DNA of 48,838 bases from Rhizobium leucaenae USDA 9039 (lineage in GTDB: Bacteria; Pseudomonadota; Alphaproteobacteria; Rhizobiales; Rhizobiaceae). Below, in pieces: positions 16,354 through 25,290 of this stretch. Each line of letters begins with the position of its first letter. Position 1 is the stretch's first letter. A program made the translations under genes and the position numbers. The stretch lies in NCBI RefSeq assembly GCF_000426285.1, contig NZ_AUFB01000028.1, forward strand, positions 1 through 48,838. The letters run 5' to 3'. The notes under the pieces are model-generated. The model searched no databases and was not told the origin of the DNA. It was given only the letters and a program-made list of their open reading frames with translations.

Positions 16354-17100
16354 ATGCCAGCCTACCCAGTTGGCTCCCTAAACGGCCGAAGCTGCCGAGC
16401 CGCAATGCTCATATCCGACATTGCTGCAACGCTTGCGGTGCAAAAAGCCGGCCAGCCGGGGCAGCTATTCGACATTTTCGAATTCGACGACGATGACAAG
16501 AAATTGGTCACGCAGACGCTCGGCAAGGGCGAGGTTTGCGGGGTAGCGGCGCTGCCCTCCGGGGTCCTGGCGCAGTTCAAGGAAGCGGTTATGGCCGGCG
16601 TCTGGCATATGCGCTTTACCGACCCCGCCGGCGACCTCATTGCGGAATATATCGAGGTCGGCCCGATTCCTATGACGGTGCGGAGGGCCTGCACGGCGCT
16701 GCCGGCCTTGGTCTCACATGGACCTGCGCCGCCTGGCGCTATGAACGTCATGCCGGTGCTGACCGAGATCGGTGACCGCATTGTCCAGTACCGGGATGGC
16801 GATCCTGCGCACGCTATCATTTTGTCGTTGTTTCCGATGAGCATCGAGGATGTGAATTTCCTGCAGGTCACGCTCGGAGCCGGTCCCGTACAACTGACAT
16901 CACGCGGCTACCGCACCTGTCGCGTGACGGCAGCAGGGGCCCGAAACGTTTGGTCCGTACAGTTTTACGACAACATGGATGAGATCGTCCTCGACATGCT
17001 GCAAATCGTCGACATCCCATCCCTCGCCCTCGCGACTGAAGAGGATTTCCGCGACTCCGCCGCGCGCCTGCGTGATGTCGAGGAGGCTTATTTCAAATGA
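16354..17100 (+). CDS. hupH: Hydrogenase expression/formation protein HupH
   Basis: From the ATG at 16354 this encodes 248 residues. The HupH/HyaF signatures are seen: LGKGEVCG, VMAGVWHMRF, YIEVGPIPMTVRRA, PVLTEIGDRI, VQLTSRGYRTCRVT and VWSVQFYDNMD. The N-terminus is about 30 residues shorter than the usual roughly 280, mostly in the proline-rich leader. HupH takes part in maturation of the small subunit and Fe-S cluster assembly under oxygen. Its stop overlaps the ATG of the decayed hupI (ATGA at 17097-17100). Confidence 0.9.
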   Translation: MPAYPVGSLNGRSCRAAMLISDIAATLAVQKAGQPGQLFDIFEFDDDDKKLVTQTLGKGEVCGVAALPSGVLAQFKEAVMAGVWHMRFTDPAGDLIAEYIEVGPIPMTVRRACTALPALVSHGPAPPGAMNVMPVLTEIGDRIVQYRDGDPAHAIILSLFPMSIEDVNFLQVTLGAGPVQLTSRGYRTCRVTAAGARNVWSVQFYDNMDEIVLDMLQIVDIPSLALATEEDFRDSAARLRDVEEAYFK

Positions 17101-17254
17101 TCAGCTTCGAGAATCTCGTCACGCATGTGACCGTTTCGGATAAGGATAGGGTGAAAGGCGGCACATGCTGGACGTCTATGCGCCCGCGAAAGGCGCTTCG
17201 GAAACGAGCTTGCTGGCATTCGGCGGGCGAACGACCGCATCGTCGCGACGCCAC
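17097..17254 (+). pseudogene. hupI: hupI rubredoxin remnant
   Basis: The ATG overlaps the hupH stop, and the first residues ISFENLVTHVTVSDKDR fit the HupI N-terminus. The rubredoxin fold then breaks. The first metal motif reads GGTCW instead of C-x2-CW, losing one cysteine. A one-base shift just after CW is needed to recover VYAPAKGAS, and the second C-P-x-C is missing. A functional HupI (about 70 residues, an electron carrier used in small-subunit maturation in air) cannot be made. The end coordinate is approximate. Confidence 0.65.
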
Positions 17255-17531
17255 GGTTCATGATTTTGGCTGCTGTAGGCACGACTCGGAATGTGCGGGC
17301 AGGCGTGATCGAATTCATCGCCGGCAAAAATCCGAGACGACTGGCGGTTTTGATTCCTGCTTGCTGTTTTTCATGGCCTTTGAGTTTGAAACGATGGGGA
17401 CGGTGTTGAAGGCGATGCGCGCATTTTTCAACATCGTTGCGCTCGCGCCGCCATCCCATCCAACCGCCAGCCCCATGCGCCGTGATCTGCGTTGGAGGGT
17501 TTTCCGAGCGCTTCGGGAGCTTGTTGCATGA
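17255..17531 (+). pseudogene. hupJ: hupJ remnant
   Basis: Two frames contain HupJ-like pieces: AGVIEFIAGKNP near 17300-17335, then, after a frameshift, FDSCLLFFMAFEFETM and a short arginine-rich tail PMRRDLRWRVF. The latter ends at the stop that overlaps the hupK ATG (17528-17531), which supports this being the real hupJ 3' end. Most of the N-terminal domain is missing, seemingly by a deletion that fused hupI to hupJ. The assignment is inferred from position and short motifs. Confidence 0.5.
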
Positions 17532-18637
17532 CCTATCTCCTTAGCGCCGGCTCGATCCGGATCGATGTGACGGTGTCGCAAGCGCTTGCCTGTTTCGTGG
17601 ACGTGAGGGTCAACCGCCCGCAAGAATTGGCACGCATGTTCATTGGCCATCGACCGGAAGAGGCGCCCATGCTTGTCGGATGGGTTTTTTCGCTCTGTGG
17701 CTATTCGCAATCGGTGGCGGCGCGCCTTGCCATCCTGAATGCAGCCGGCCTACCGATGCCCATCGAGGAGCAGCTCGCGGCGGTGGCCGGATTGCTTGCC
17801 GAACGGATATTCGAAACTTTGAGGGCGCTGATTTTGCACTGGCCCTCATCAATATCGTTACGTCTGGTGGCTGACGCGGGCCAATATCTGCGCGGCGCCC
17901 TGGCCGCGTCGCAGGCAATCATCGGCCAATCGCGAGAGAAAAAAGTGAACCATAGTGCCCTGGCTGCCAACGCGCGGCGGCTTGCCGATGCAGCAGAGGG
18001 GCTCGGCATCTCGAAAGACGACGGATTGTCGCCGGATGGCACGGCTTGCGCGGCGATTTTTCGAGATATCAAGGACGACCGAACTTTTTCAGGCCGGCGC
18101 CCTGATCCGCTGAGTGCCGCCGATGATGCCGAAGTTATTGCCCATCTTTGCAAAGATGCGCACTACTGCGCCTTGCCGCATCTTGCCGGTCGGGTCGTCG
18201 AAACCGGTGCTTATGCCCGGCATTGCGACACCAGCAGGCCAGACGATCCGCACCTTAGGCAACGCTTCATGGCACGCATAGGCGACGTTGGCCTTTGCTT
18301 GAAGCAACTCGCGCATCTTGCCAAGGGCCAGAATGATCCTTCCGAACTGATGGCCGGTGGTTCGGTGCCCGGCGACGGCGGCTTTGGCGTGGTGGAATGT
18401 GGGCGTGGCAGACTTTATCATCAGGCCGAGATCGACGCGAACGGGAAACTTTGCGCCTACCGGATACTGGCCCCGACCGAATGGAATTTTCATCCGGCCG
18501 GTCCATTTGTCAAAACCCTACTGTCATCGCGGATCGGTGCTCATGAATCAGCAGCCCGGTCAGTTTATCGCCTCGCGGCTCTGTTCGATCCCTGCGTCGA
18601 GTTCAAGCTTAACGTTCGCGATGCCGCGCATGCATGA
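17528..18637 (+). CDS. hupK: Hydrogenase expression/formation protein HupK
   Basis: From the ATG at 17528, which overlaps the preceding stop, this encodes 369 residues, the usual HupK length. HupK is distantly related to the large subunit and is thought to act as a scaffold for assembling the Fe(CN)2CO part of the active site. A late DPCVEFKLNV is the counterpart of the large subunit's DPCxxC. Sequence between residues 60 and 330 is less regular but without interruption. hypA overlaps its 3' end by 8 bp. Confidence 0.85.
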   Translation: MTYLLSAGSIRIDVTVSQALACFVDVRVNRPQELARMFIGHRPEEAPMLVGWVFSLCGYSQSVAARLAILNAAGLPMPIEEQLAAVAGLLAERIFETLRALILHWPSSISLRLVADAGQYLRGALAASQAIIGQSREKKVNHSALAANARRLADAAEGLGISKDDGLSPDGTACAAIFRDIKDDRTFSGRRPDPLSAADDAEVIAHLCKDAHYCALPHLAGRVVETGAYARHCDTSRPDDPHLRQRFMARIGDVGLCLKQLAHLAKGQNDPSELMAGGSVPGDGGFGVVECGRGRLYHQAEIDANGKLCAYRILAPTEWNFHPAGPFVKTLLSSRIGAHESAARSVYRLAALFDPCVEFKLNVRDAAHA

Positions 18638-18971
18638 AATGTCGTTGATGGAGAGTGTGATCGCCATCGTCTGCGAGATGGCGCAGCTAAATGGTGCGAG
18701 CGCAGTCAAATCGATCCGCCTCGATGTCGGTGTCTTGAGCCATATCAATCCGGATTCGCTCCTGTTCTGCTACGAAGCTGTGCGGCGTGGGACGATTGCC
18801 GAACATGCCGCACTCGAAATCAACCGCATCGCCGGCGAGGGCTGGTGCCTCGATTGTGGGAAGACGGTGCCCCTCGATGAGCGATTTGGCGCCTGCCCGG
18901 ATTGTGGGCGGTATCAGGTGCAGGCGACGGCGGGCGATGAATTGAGGATCAAGGACATGGAGGTGATCTGA
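18630..18971 (+). CDS. hypA: Nickel insertion protein HypA
   Basis: This encodes 113 residues starting MHEMSL, with the nickel-binding His2. The zinc site is CLDCG (Cys73, Cys76) and CPDCG (Cys89, Cys92). It delivers nickel to HupL together with HypB. The start lies 8 bp inside hupK and the stop overlaps the hypB ATG. An FNR-type box lies within the gene at 18735-18748. Confidence 0.96.
   Translation: MHEMSLMESVIAIVCEMAQLNGASAVKSIRLDVGVLSHINPDSLLFCYEAVRRGTIAEHAALEINRIAGEGWCLDCGKTVPLDERFGACPDCGRYQVQATAGDELRIKDMEVI
18735..18748 (+). promoter_or_regulatory. FNR/FnrN-like anaerobox inside hypA
   Basis: TTGAGCCATATCAA differs from the anaerobox consensus TTGAT-N4-ATCAA at one base. In R. leguminosarum the hypBFCDE genes are transcribed from an FnrN-dependent promoter located inside hypA, so the position is meaningful. 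hypB starts 222 bp downstream. This would give the hyp genes low-oxygen expression independent of the upstream promoter. Confidence 0.55.
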
Positions 18972-19840
18972 TGTGCACGGTATGCGGCTGCGAGATGGCA
19001 ACATTGGAAGATGGCAAGAGCAAGACAGGCGCGCAAGGCGACCATGATCATCATCGCGGTCACCTGCACGATCATGGACATCCTCATGATCGTCACTACG
19101 CGGAACACGGTGCGCTCCAACATCATCAACGGATTGCCGGCGTGCATGTCCCGGGCATGAACCCGGAGCGCATCGTCCAGATCGAAAAGGACATCCTGTC
19201 CAAAAACAATGCCTATGCTGCCGAAAACCGGGCTCGGTTCGTTCGTGACAGCATCTTTGCGCTGAATTTCGTTTCAAGCCCCGGGTCGGGAAAGACCAGC
19301 TTTCTGGTGCGCGCCATTCACGACCTCAAGGACCGAATGTCGATCAGCGTGATTGAAGGCGACCAGGAGACCTCCAACGATGCCGCACGCATCCGCAAGA
19401 CCGGTGTTTCCGCAATCCAGATCAACACCGGCAAGGGCTGTCACCTCGACGCCCACATGGTCGGCCACGCGGTCGAGGACCTGGCGCCCGAGCCCGGTTC
19501 AGTCTTGTTCATCGAAAATGTCGGCAATCTTGTCTGTCCCTCCGCTTTCGATCTCGGCGAGGCCCATAAGGTCGTGGTGCTTTCGGTTACCGAGGGCGAG
19601 GACAAGCCGCTCAAATATCCCGACATGTTCGCGGCCGCCGACCTGATGATTCTCAACAAGTCCGACCTGCTACCGCATCTCGACTTCGATGTCGGGCGCT
19701 GCATCGCTAATGCGCTGCGCGTCAATCCACGCCTTCGCACTCTCACGGTTTCTGCGCGCAGCGGCGACGGCATGGAAGCGTTCTATTTCTGGCTGGAGGC
19801 TGAGGCGGCCCGGATCGCGAAAGCTTCGCAGGTAGTCTGA
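18971..19840 (+). CDS. hypB: GTPase and nickel-binding protein HypB
   Basis: This encodes 289 residues. The N-terminus CTVCGC is a high-affinity nickel site, followed by a histidine-rich stretch with 12 His between residues 25 and 52, which can store nickel. The GTPase P-loop is SSPGSGKTS (102-110), with later VIEGDQETSNDA, ENVGNLVCPS and NKSDLL motifs. It supplies GTP-driven nickel insertion into HupL with HypA. It overlaps hypA by one base and is followed at 2 bp by hypF. Confidence 0.97.
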   Translation: MCTVCGCEMATLEDGKSKTGAQGDHDHHRGHLHDHGHPHDRHYAEHGALQHHQRIAGVHVPGMNPERIVQIEKDILSKNNAYAAENRARFVRDSIFALNFVSSPGSGKTSFLVRAIHDLKDRMSISVIEGDQETSNDAARIRKTGVSAIQINTGKGCHLDAHMVGHAVEDLAPEPGSVLFIENVGNLVCPSAFDLGEAHKVVVLSVTEGEDKPLKYPDMFAAADLMILNKSDLLPHLDFDVGRCIANALRVNPRLRTLTVSARSGDGMEAFYFWLEAEAARIAKASQVV

Positions 19841-19842
19841 CG

Positions 19843-22116
19843 ATGGTGAGCACCTTGGCATCCATGGCGGAAGATCGTGTCCGGCGGTTGCGAGTGCGTG
19901 TGCGCGGTGCCGTGCAAGGGGTGGGATTCCGGCCGTTCGTCTATAGGCTTGCGAGAATGATGCAGCTTACCGGCTTCGTGCTCAACGACAGCGCCGGCGT
20001 GCTGATCGAGGTCGAGGGCACCGCTGTCGACTGCTTTGCGGAACGCGTCTGGAAGGAGGCGCCGCCGCTTGCCCGCGTCGATACCGTCGATAAGCTGGAA
20101 CTGGAGCCGGCCGGCGACGAAACGTTCGAAATCCTCGAAAGCGTCGGCGGCCGTGGCGCCACGCGCATTGGCGCCGACGCTGCCACCTGCGTCGAATGCC
20201 GGCACGAACTGAATGATCCGGACAACCGCTTTTTCGGTTATCCTTTTGTCAACTGCACTCATTGTGGCCCGCGCTTCACCATCACCCGTGCGCTCCCCTA
20301 TGATCGCGGCCGGACCTCGATGGCTGCGTTCCCGATGTGCAGCGCCTGCGGCGCAGACTATGCCAACCCCGAAAGCCGGCGGTTCCATAGTGAGCCCCTC
20401 GCCTGCCCGGCTTGCGGCCCACAGCTTAGCCATCCTATCGCGGAGGTCTCCGCGCGGCTCATGAATGGCCAGATCATTGCGATCAAGGGCGTCGGCGGCT
20501 TCCAGCTCTTCTGCGACGCACGCAATGATACGGCGATTGATCGTCTCCGACGACGCAAAATGCGCGACGAGAAGCCGTTCGCGATCATGGTGCCGGACAT
20601 TGAGACAGCCCGAATACTTGCCAGGCCCTCGCGGGCGCAAGAGGATTTGCTCGCCTCGACCGCCGCCCCGATCGTCCTTATCGAGGCGCGTGATCACCTT
20701 TCCAAGCTCATCGCTCCCGGCCTCAGTCGGATCGGCCTGCTGCTCGCCCATGCGCCGGTGCACCACCTGTTGTTTGCCGCGTTTGCAGCAGAAGCGGCCG
20801 GCGCTCCCGCCGCTCTGATTGCGACCAGCGCCAATCCGGAGGGTGAACCGCTCGTATCAGATAATGACGATGCCATGCATCGGCTTCCCGGGGTTGCCGA
20901 CCTGATCGTCACACATGACCGTGACATTGCCATTCGCGCTGACGATTCCGTCATGCAGGTAATTGACGGCGCGCCGAGCTTTCTGAGGCGCGCCCGGGGT
21001 TTTGTCCCGGAGCCGGTCGATCTTGGCGAGGACGGCCCATGCGTGATTGCCACCGGCGCGGACTTCAAAAACGCGATCTGCGTGACACGGGGCCGGGAAG
21101 CGTTCCTGTCGCAGCACATCGGCGGTCTCGACAATGTCAAAGCGATCAGATTCCAGCGGGAAGCCCTCGAGCATCTCTGCTCTATCCTTGATGTCAGGCC
21201 CGAATTTGCTGCCTGCGATCTGCATCCGGATTTTCGTTCAGCGCGGATCGCGGAACATTTGGATTTGCCGCTTCTGCCGGTGCAACATCACCTCGCCCAT
21301 GTCGCGGCCGTGGCGGCGGAACATCATGCCGGCGGGCCGGTCCTCGGGCTTGCACTCGACGGCCACGGCTATGGCGTCGATGGCAGTAGTTGGGGAGGCG
21401 AAATGCTGGTCGTCAACGGTCCTCGCTGGCGACGGCTCTCTTCGCTTCTGCCCTTGCCGGCGCCAGGCGCCGGCCGGGTCGCGCGGGAGCCCTGGCGCAT
21501 GGGAATTGCCGCTCTTCAGGCCGCCGGCCGGCGCGACCTTGCGGCCACGCTTTGGCCCGGACATCCTGGTGTCGCGCAACTTGATGCGATGTTTTCCCGC
21601 GGCTTGCAATCAGCCGATACGTCCAGCTTGGGGCGGCTATTCGATGCAGTGGCTGCGATAGCGGGCGTCCGCCTCGTCCAGAGCTACGAGGGGCAGGCAG
21701 CAATGGAACTCGAAGCACTCGTCGATGATCCCCAATGTCTTGCCGGGGGCTACAGTCTCGCCGATGGCCTGCTTGATTTCCGACCCCTCATCATCCATCT
21801 GGCGGAGCGGCAGCTTGGCCGCCGAAAGGCCGCAGACCTATTCCACGGCACGCTGATCAGCGGCCTCGCCGATTGGGCTTCCCTTGGTGCATCGCAGGCT
21901 GGCACGCGAGCGATCATGCTCGGCGGCGGCTGCATCACAAACCGCATTCTGGCCGAAGGTCTTTCCAGCGCCTTGCGCGACCATGGCCTCGAGCCCTACC
22001 TGCCGCACCAGATCCCGCCCAATGACGGGGGTATAGCGCTCGGTCAGGCCGCCTTTGCACGGCACGTCATCAAACACGACTGCGCCCAGAACTGGGAGCA
22101 CCGGACATGTGCCTAG
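19843..22116 (+). CDS. hypF: Carbamoyltransferase HypF
   Basis: This encodes 757 residues. An acylphosphatase domain (GAVQGVGFRPFVYRLA, about 24-39) is followed by paired zinc fingers (CVECRHEL, CTHCGPRF, CSACGADY, CPACGPQ), a YrdC-like domain (about 205-390), and a Kae1-like carbamoyltransferase domain containing VQHHLAHVAAV and LALDGHGYG. It makes the carbamoyl group from carbamoyl phosphate and ATP and passes it to the C-terminal cysteine of HypE for the cyanide ligands. Its end overlaps hypC by 10 bp. Confidence 0.97.
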   Translation: MVSTLASMAEDRVRRLRVRVRGAVQGVGFRPFVYRLARMMQLTGFVLNDSAGVLIEVEGTAVDCFAERVWKEAPPLARVDTVDKLELEPAGDETFEILESVGGRGATRIGADAATCVECRHELNDPDNRFFGYPFVNCTHCGPRFTITRALPYDRGRTSMAAFPMCSACGADYANPESRRFHSEPLACPACGPQLSHPIAEVSARLMNGQIIAIKGVGGFQLFCDARNDTAIDRLRRRKMRDEKPFAIMVPDIETARILARPSRAQEDLLASTAAPIVLIEARDHLSKLIAPGLSRIGLLLAHAPVHHLLFAAFAAEAAGAPAALIATSANPEGEPLVSDNDDAMHRLPGVADLIVTHDRDIAIRADDSVMQVIDGAPSFLRRARGFVPEPVDLGEDGPCVIATGADFKNAICVTRGREAFLSQHIGGLDNVKAIRFQREALEHLCSILDVRPEFAACDLHPDFRSARIAEHLDLPLLPVQHHLAHVAAVAAEHHAGGPVLGLALDGHGYGVDGSSWGGEMLVVNGPRWRRLSSLLPLPAPGAGRVAREPWRMGIAALQAAGRRDLAATLWPGHPGVAQLDAMFSRGLQSADTSSLGRLFDAVAAIAGVRLVQSYEGQAAMELEALVDDPQCLAGGYSLADGLLDFRPLIIHLAERQLGRRKAADLFHGTLISGLADWASLGASQAGTRAIMLGGGCITNRILAEGLSSALRDHGLEPYLPHQIPPNDGGIALGQAAFARHVIKHDCAQNWEHRTCA

Positions 22117-22334
22117 CCCTACCGGTCCAGGTGGTGGAATTGCTGCCAGACAATATGGCCAAGGTAACGCTGGACGGCGTCTTAAAGGTCATATCGATTG
22201 CACTCGTGGAGGATGTGACGCCCGGTGACTATCTCATCCTCCACGTCGGCTACGCGCTTGCAAAGATCGAAACTGAAGAAGCAGAAAGGACGCTTGCCTT
22301 GATCCGCGAAGCTGCCCTGGGAGGTCCGGCGTGA
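22107..22334 (+). CDS. hypC: Hydrogenase maturation chaperone HypC
   Basis: This encodes 75 residues beginning MCLALP, with Cys2 as the iron and large-subunit binding residue. It forms a complex with HypD on which the Fe(CN)2CO unit is built and delivered to HupL. Its start is inside the hypF end and its stop overlaps the hypD GTG start. It is a paralogue of the longer HupF. Confidence 0.96.
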   Translation: MCLALPVQVVELLPDNMAKVTLDGVLKVISIALVEDVTPGDYLILHVGYALAKIETEEAERTLALIREAALGGPA

Positions 22335-23488
22335 AATATATAGACGAATACCGCGATGCCAAGCTCGCCAAAGATATTGCTCGCCAAATCGCAGCGGCGG
22401 TAGATCCGGCGCGCAGCTATCATTTCATGGAATTCTGCGGCGGCCATACCCATGCAATTTCGCGCTATGGCCTTGAAGACCTGCTGCCGTCCAATGTGCA
22501 GATGATTCATGGACCGGGATGTCCAGTCTGTGTGCTGCCGATCGGCCGCATCGACGCAGCGATCGCGCTTGCCATGTGCCCAGAAATCACACTTTGCACC
22601 TATGGTGACTTGATGCGTGTACCATCCTCAAACGGCTCGAGTCTGCTCAAGGCCAGGGCGACCGGCGCCGATATTCGCATGGTCTATTCGACACTCGATT
22701 CGCTAAACATCTCCGAAGCCGAACCGAACAGGCAAGTCGTCTTCTTTGCCATCGGTTTCGAGACCACGACGCCGCCGACGGCGCTGTCGCTGCGGTTCGC
22801 GATCGCTAAGGACCTCGCAAACTTTTCGATCTTCTCAAACCACGTGCTAACACCGGCTGCGATCCAGACTATCCTTGAAAACTCCGATGCTCGCACGCTC
22901 GGCACTATCAAGATCGACGGATTGCTCGGCCCTGCACATGTCAGCACCGTCATTGGTACGCAGCCATTTGAAGTCCTTGCCGAAGAATATAACAAGCCGA
23001 TCGTGGTGGCAGGCTTCGAGCCGCTCGATGTCATCTATTCAATCCTGATGCTCGTCCGCCAGGTCAATGAGGGCGTCCATAAAGTCGAGAACCAGTATAT
23101 CCGAGCCGTGACCACCCTTGGCAACGAGAAGGCGAGGCGCGAGATCGCCAATGTCTTCGAATTGCGGGAAAGCTTCGAATGGCGGGGACTGGGCGCGATT
23201 CCCCAAAGTGGGCTTGGCCTCAGGCCTGGATATGCCAAATACGATGCCGAGAAACGTTTCGACGTCGTGACGCCGGCGGCAAAAGACAATCCGGCCTGCG
23301 AATGCGGCGCCATCCTGCGCGGTGTGAAGAAGCCGTCCGACTGTAAGCTGTTTGGTAAGGTTTGCACGCCCGATTCGCCGATGGGTTCCTGCATGGTGTC
23401 GTCGGAAGGCGCCTGCGCCGCGTATTGGCTCTACGGCCGTTTCGGCAGGCAGGGAAAGGCGGACGAAAGCAGCAGGACGATCGCATGA
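22331..23488 (+). CDS. hypD: Hydrogenase maturation protein HypD
   Basis: This encodes 385 residues from a GTG start. Characteristic motifs are FCGGHTH (Cys36), GPGCPVCVLP (Cys64, Cys67), GFETTTPPTA, and a cysteine-rich C-terminal Fe-S region (CECGAILRGVKKPSDC, FGKVCTP). HypD with HypC holds the iron while cyanide ligands from HypE are attached. The GTG overlaps the hypC stop, and hypE starts in its own stop (ATGA), so translation is coupled. Confidence 0.97.
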   Translation: MKYIDEYRDAKLAKDIARQIAAAVDPARSYHFMEFCGGHTHAISRYGLEDLLPSNVQMIHGPGCPVCVLPIGRIDAAIALAMCPEITLCTYGDLMRVPSSNGSSLLKARATGADIRMVYSTLDSLNISEAEPNRQVVFFAIGFETTTPPTALSLRFAIAKDLANFSIFSNHVLTPAAIQTILENSDARTLGTIKIDGLLGPAHVSTVIGTQPFEVLAEEYNKPIVVAGFEPLDVIYSILMLVRQVNEGVHKVENQYIRAVTTLGNEKARREIANVFELRESFEWRGLGAIPQSGLGLRPGYAKYDAEKRFDVVTPAAKDNPACECGAILRGVKKPSDCKLFGKVCTPDSPMGSCMVSSEGACAAYWLYGRFGRQGKADESSRTIA

Positions 23489-24531
23489 CCACGAAAGCCA
23501 AAAGGTCGCGGCTCGACCTCAGGAACGGACGCATCGATCTCTCGCATGGGGCGGGGGGGTGCGCCACGGACCAGTTGGTCAAGGGCATTTTCCACAGGGC
23601 CTTCGACAATGACTGGCTCCGGGCTGGCAACGATCAGTCGGCATTTGCGGTTCCGGCAGGGTGCATGGTGATGACCACCGACAGCTATGTTGTCTCGCCG
23701 CTGTTCTTTCCGGGGGGCAATATTGGCTCGCTTGCGGTGCATGGGACGATTAACGACATTGCCATGGCCGGCGCATGCCCGCTCTATCTTTCGGCAGGTT
23801 TCATTATTGAAGAGGGGTTTCCGCTCGCAGATCTTAATCGAATTGCCGACGCCATGGGAGCGGCCTCCCGCGCGGCAGGTGTGCCAATCATCACTGGCGA
23901 TACGAAAGTGGTTGAGCGCGGCAAAGCCGACGGCGTGTTCATATCCACCTCCGGCATCGGCATGATTCGAGCCGGTCTCGACCTACGCTCCGATGCCGCG
24001 CGGCCAGGCGATGCGGTCATCATCTCTGGTTCGATAGGCGATCACGGCGTCGCCGTGATGTCGAAGCGCGAGAACCTGGATTTCGATACGGACATCATAT
24101 CGGATTGCGCTGCGCTGCACGGGTTAGTAGCGGCAATGGTCGAGGTCGCCGGATCGTCAATCAGGCTGATGCGAGATCCAACGCGCGGTGGACTTGCGGC
24201 GACACTCAACGAAATCGCCAATGCCTCAAATGTCGGCCTCCGCATCGACGAGGAGACCATTCCGATCAAACCGGAAGTAGCCGCGGCCTGCGAATTGCTC
24301 GGCCTCGACCCGCTCAACGTCGCCAACGAGGGCAAGCTCGTCGTATTGGTGGCGCCAGAGTTTGCGAATGCGCTGCTCGCCGTCATGCGCGCGCATCCGT
24401 TGGGTGCGCAGGCCGCATTGATCGGCCATGCCGAGGATGACGACCATTGCTTCGTCCAGATGGCGACGTCGTTTGGTGGCAGTCGCATTGTCGATTGGCT
24501 ATGGGGCGAACAGTTGCCGCGGATCTGCTGA
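23485..24531 (+). CDS. hypE: Carbamoyl dehydratase HypE
   Basis: This encodes 348 residues ending PRIC; the C-terminal cysteine carries the thiocarboxamide that is dehydrated to thiocyanate. ISHGAGG-like DLSHGAGGCATDQ, TTDSYVVSPLFFPGGNIG and RDPTRGGLAATLNE are AIR-synthase-family motifs for ATP binding and catalysis. It is the last gene of the hup/hyp run. hypX, which follows in R. leguminosarum, is not seen. The start at 23485 overlaps the hypD stop; the longer frame from 23362 lies inside hypD and is rejected. Confidence 0.96.
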   Translation: MTTKAKRSRLDLRNGRIDLSHGAGGCATDQLVKGIFHRAFDNDWLRAGNDQSAFAVPAGCMVMTTDSYVVSPLFFPGGNIGSLAVHGTINDIAMAGACPLYLSAGFIIEEGFPLADLNRIADAMGAASRAAGVPIITGDTKVVERGKADGVFISTSGIGMIRAGLDLRSDAARPGDAVIISGSIGDHGVAVMSKRENLDFDTDIISDCAALHGLVAAMVEVAGSSIRLMRDPTRGGLAATLNEIANASNVGLRIDEETIPIKPEVAAACELLGLDPLNVANEGKLVVLVAPEFANALLAVMRAHPLGAQAALIGHAEDDDHCFVQMATSFGGSRIVDWLWGEQLPRIC

Positions 24532-24604
24532 GCACGGCTGTGCATATCGCTTCACGCAAGACGGCGTGCCCGGAGCCAGCAACGAGCTTGGTGAGCAGCT
24601 TTAA

Positions 24605-24623
24605 TGCGTACTTTCCATACGCA
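24605..24623. other. Small inverted repeat between hypE and the SyrB-like genes
   Basis: TGCGTA (24605-24610) and TACGCA (24618-24623) form a 6-bp stem with a 7-base loop in the 146-bp convergent gap. There is no T-run, so it is only a weak candidate for a bidirectional transcription end. Confidence 0.3.
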
Positions 24624-24677
24624 CTCCCTCCTGTGGCCATGAAGAGATCTAAGTGCGGGCACACAAACATGATTGGT

Positions 24678-25259
24678 TCACAAGATCTCGCGCTGATCGC
24701 TGAATCGCGCGAGCATCTGTCGAATCTGCATATTTTCTTGACGAAGATATTTCATCAGCAAAGCCTTAAGCCGTCGATTCTCTTCTTCAAGTGCGATTAG
24801 CTCCTCGCCTGAGATATCGTCGTGGCTGGCGTTTGATTGGCCGCTTGTCATTTCGTCGGCATTATCGATATTCGCTTCACGTCGACGCTTTATGTTCTTT
24901 CGAGACCGGCTGGAAGAGCCCTCTTTCGGTTGTGAAACAGAGGCGAAGATCGCCCCATCGTCCTTCTGAGACGGGCACGTTTGTTCGGTTTCGAGAGAGG
25001 ACGCCGCAATCCGTTTATCATCGCCGGTTTCAACCTCGTCGTTGAGATGAGTCTCTGGTATTGGATCCGACCACAGCTCGCTTTCTCGCTTCGGAACATC
25101 TGAGACGGTGTCAGGCTCGAAGAGATGTGGTGCGTCTGCCTCCGCCTCGCGCGCCAGCGTCTTGAGGTCGGTATCACCCCAGATAGAAGCTGGCTGGATC
25201 GTTGATCTGCGCCGGGCCGATTTGAGCTCGACAACGAATTTTCGCTGCTGTGTTTTCAT
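24678..25259 (-). CDS. SyrB-like protein A with C-terminal zipper
   Basis: From the ATG at 25259 this encodes 193 residues. The N-terminus is basic (MKTQQRKFVVELKSARRR) and followed by IQPASIWGDTDL. The middle is acidic and low-complexity. The C-terminus (about 160-189) reads EEENRRLKALLMKYLRQEN, a short leucine-zipper-like helix shared with SyrB. It is the third of three tandem minus-strand genes of this type; SyrB of Sinorhizobium meliloti lowers syrM expression. It starts 31 bp after its neighbour and is probably co-transcribed. The function is inferred only from the shared C-terminal module and basic end. Confidence 0.7.
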   Translation of the reverse strand: MKTQQRKFVVELKSARRRSTIQPASIWGDTDLKTLAREAEADAPHLFEPDTVSDVPKRESELWSDPIPETHLNDEVETGDDKRIAASSLETEQTCPSQKDDGAIFASVSQPKEGSSSRSRKNIKRRREANIDNADEMTSGQSNASHDDISGEELIALEEENRRLKALLMKYLRQENMQIRQMLARFSDQREIL

Positions 25260-25290
25260 GTATGTCCCATCTTTGAGATCGTAAGGAGGA

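Noticed and set aside
16031..16405. Minus-strand ORF across the hupF-hupH gap
   Set aside because: It is antisense to both gene ends and has no motif; a hupG was looked for and not found.
17634..17649. TGGCAC sequence inside hupK
   Set aside because: The -12 half is missing (TTCAT), and it lies in well-conserved coding sequence.
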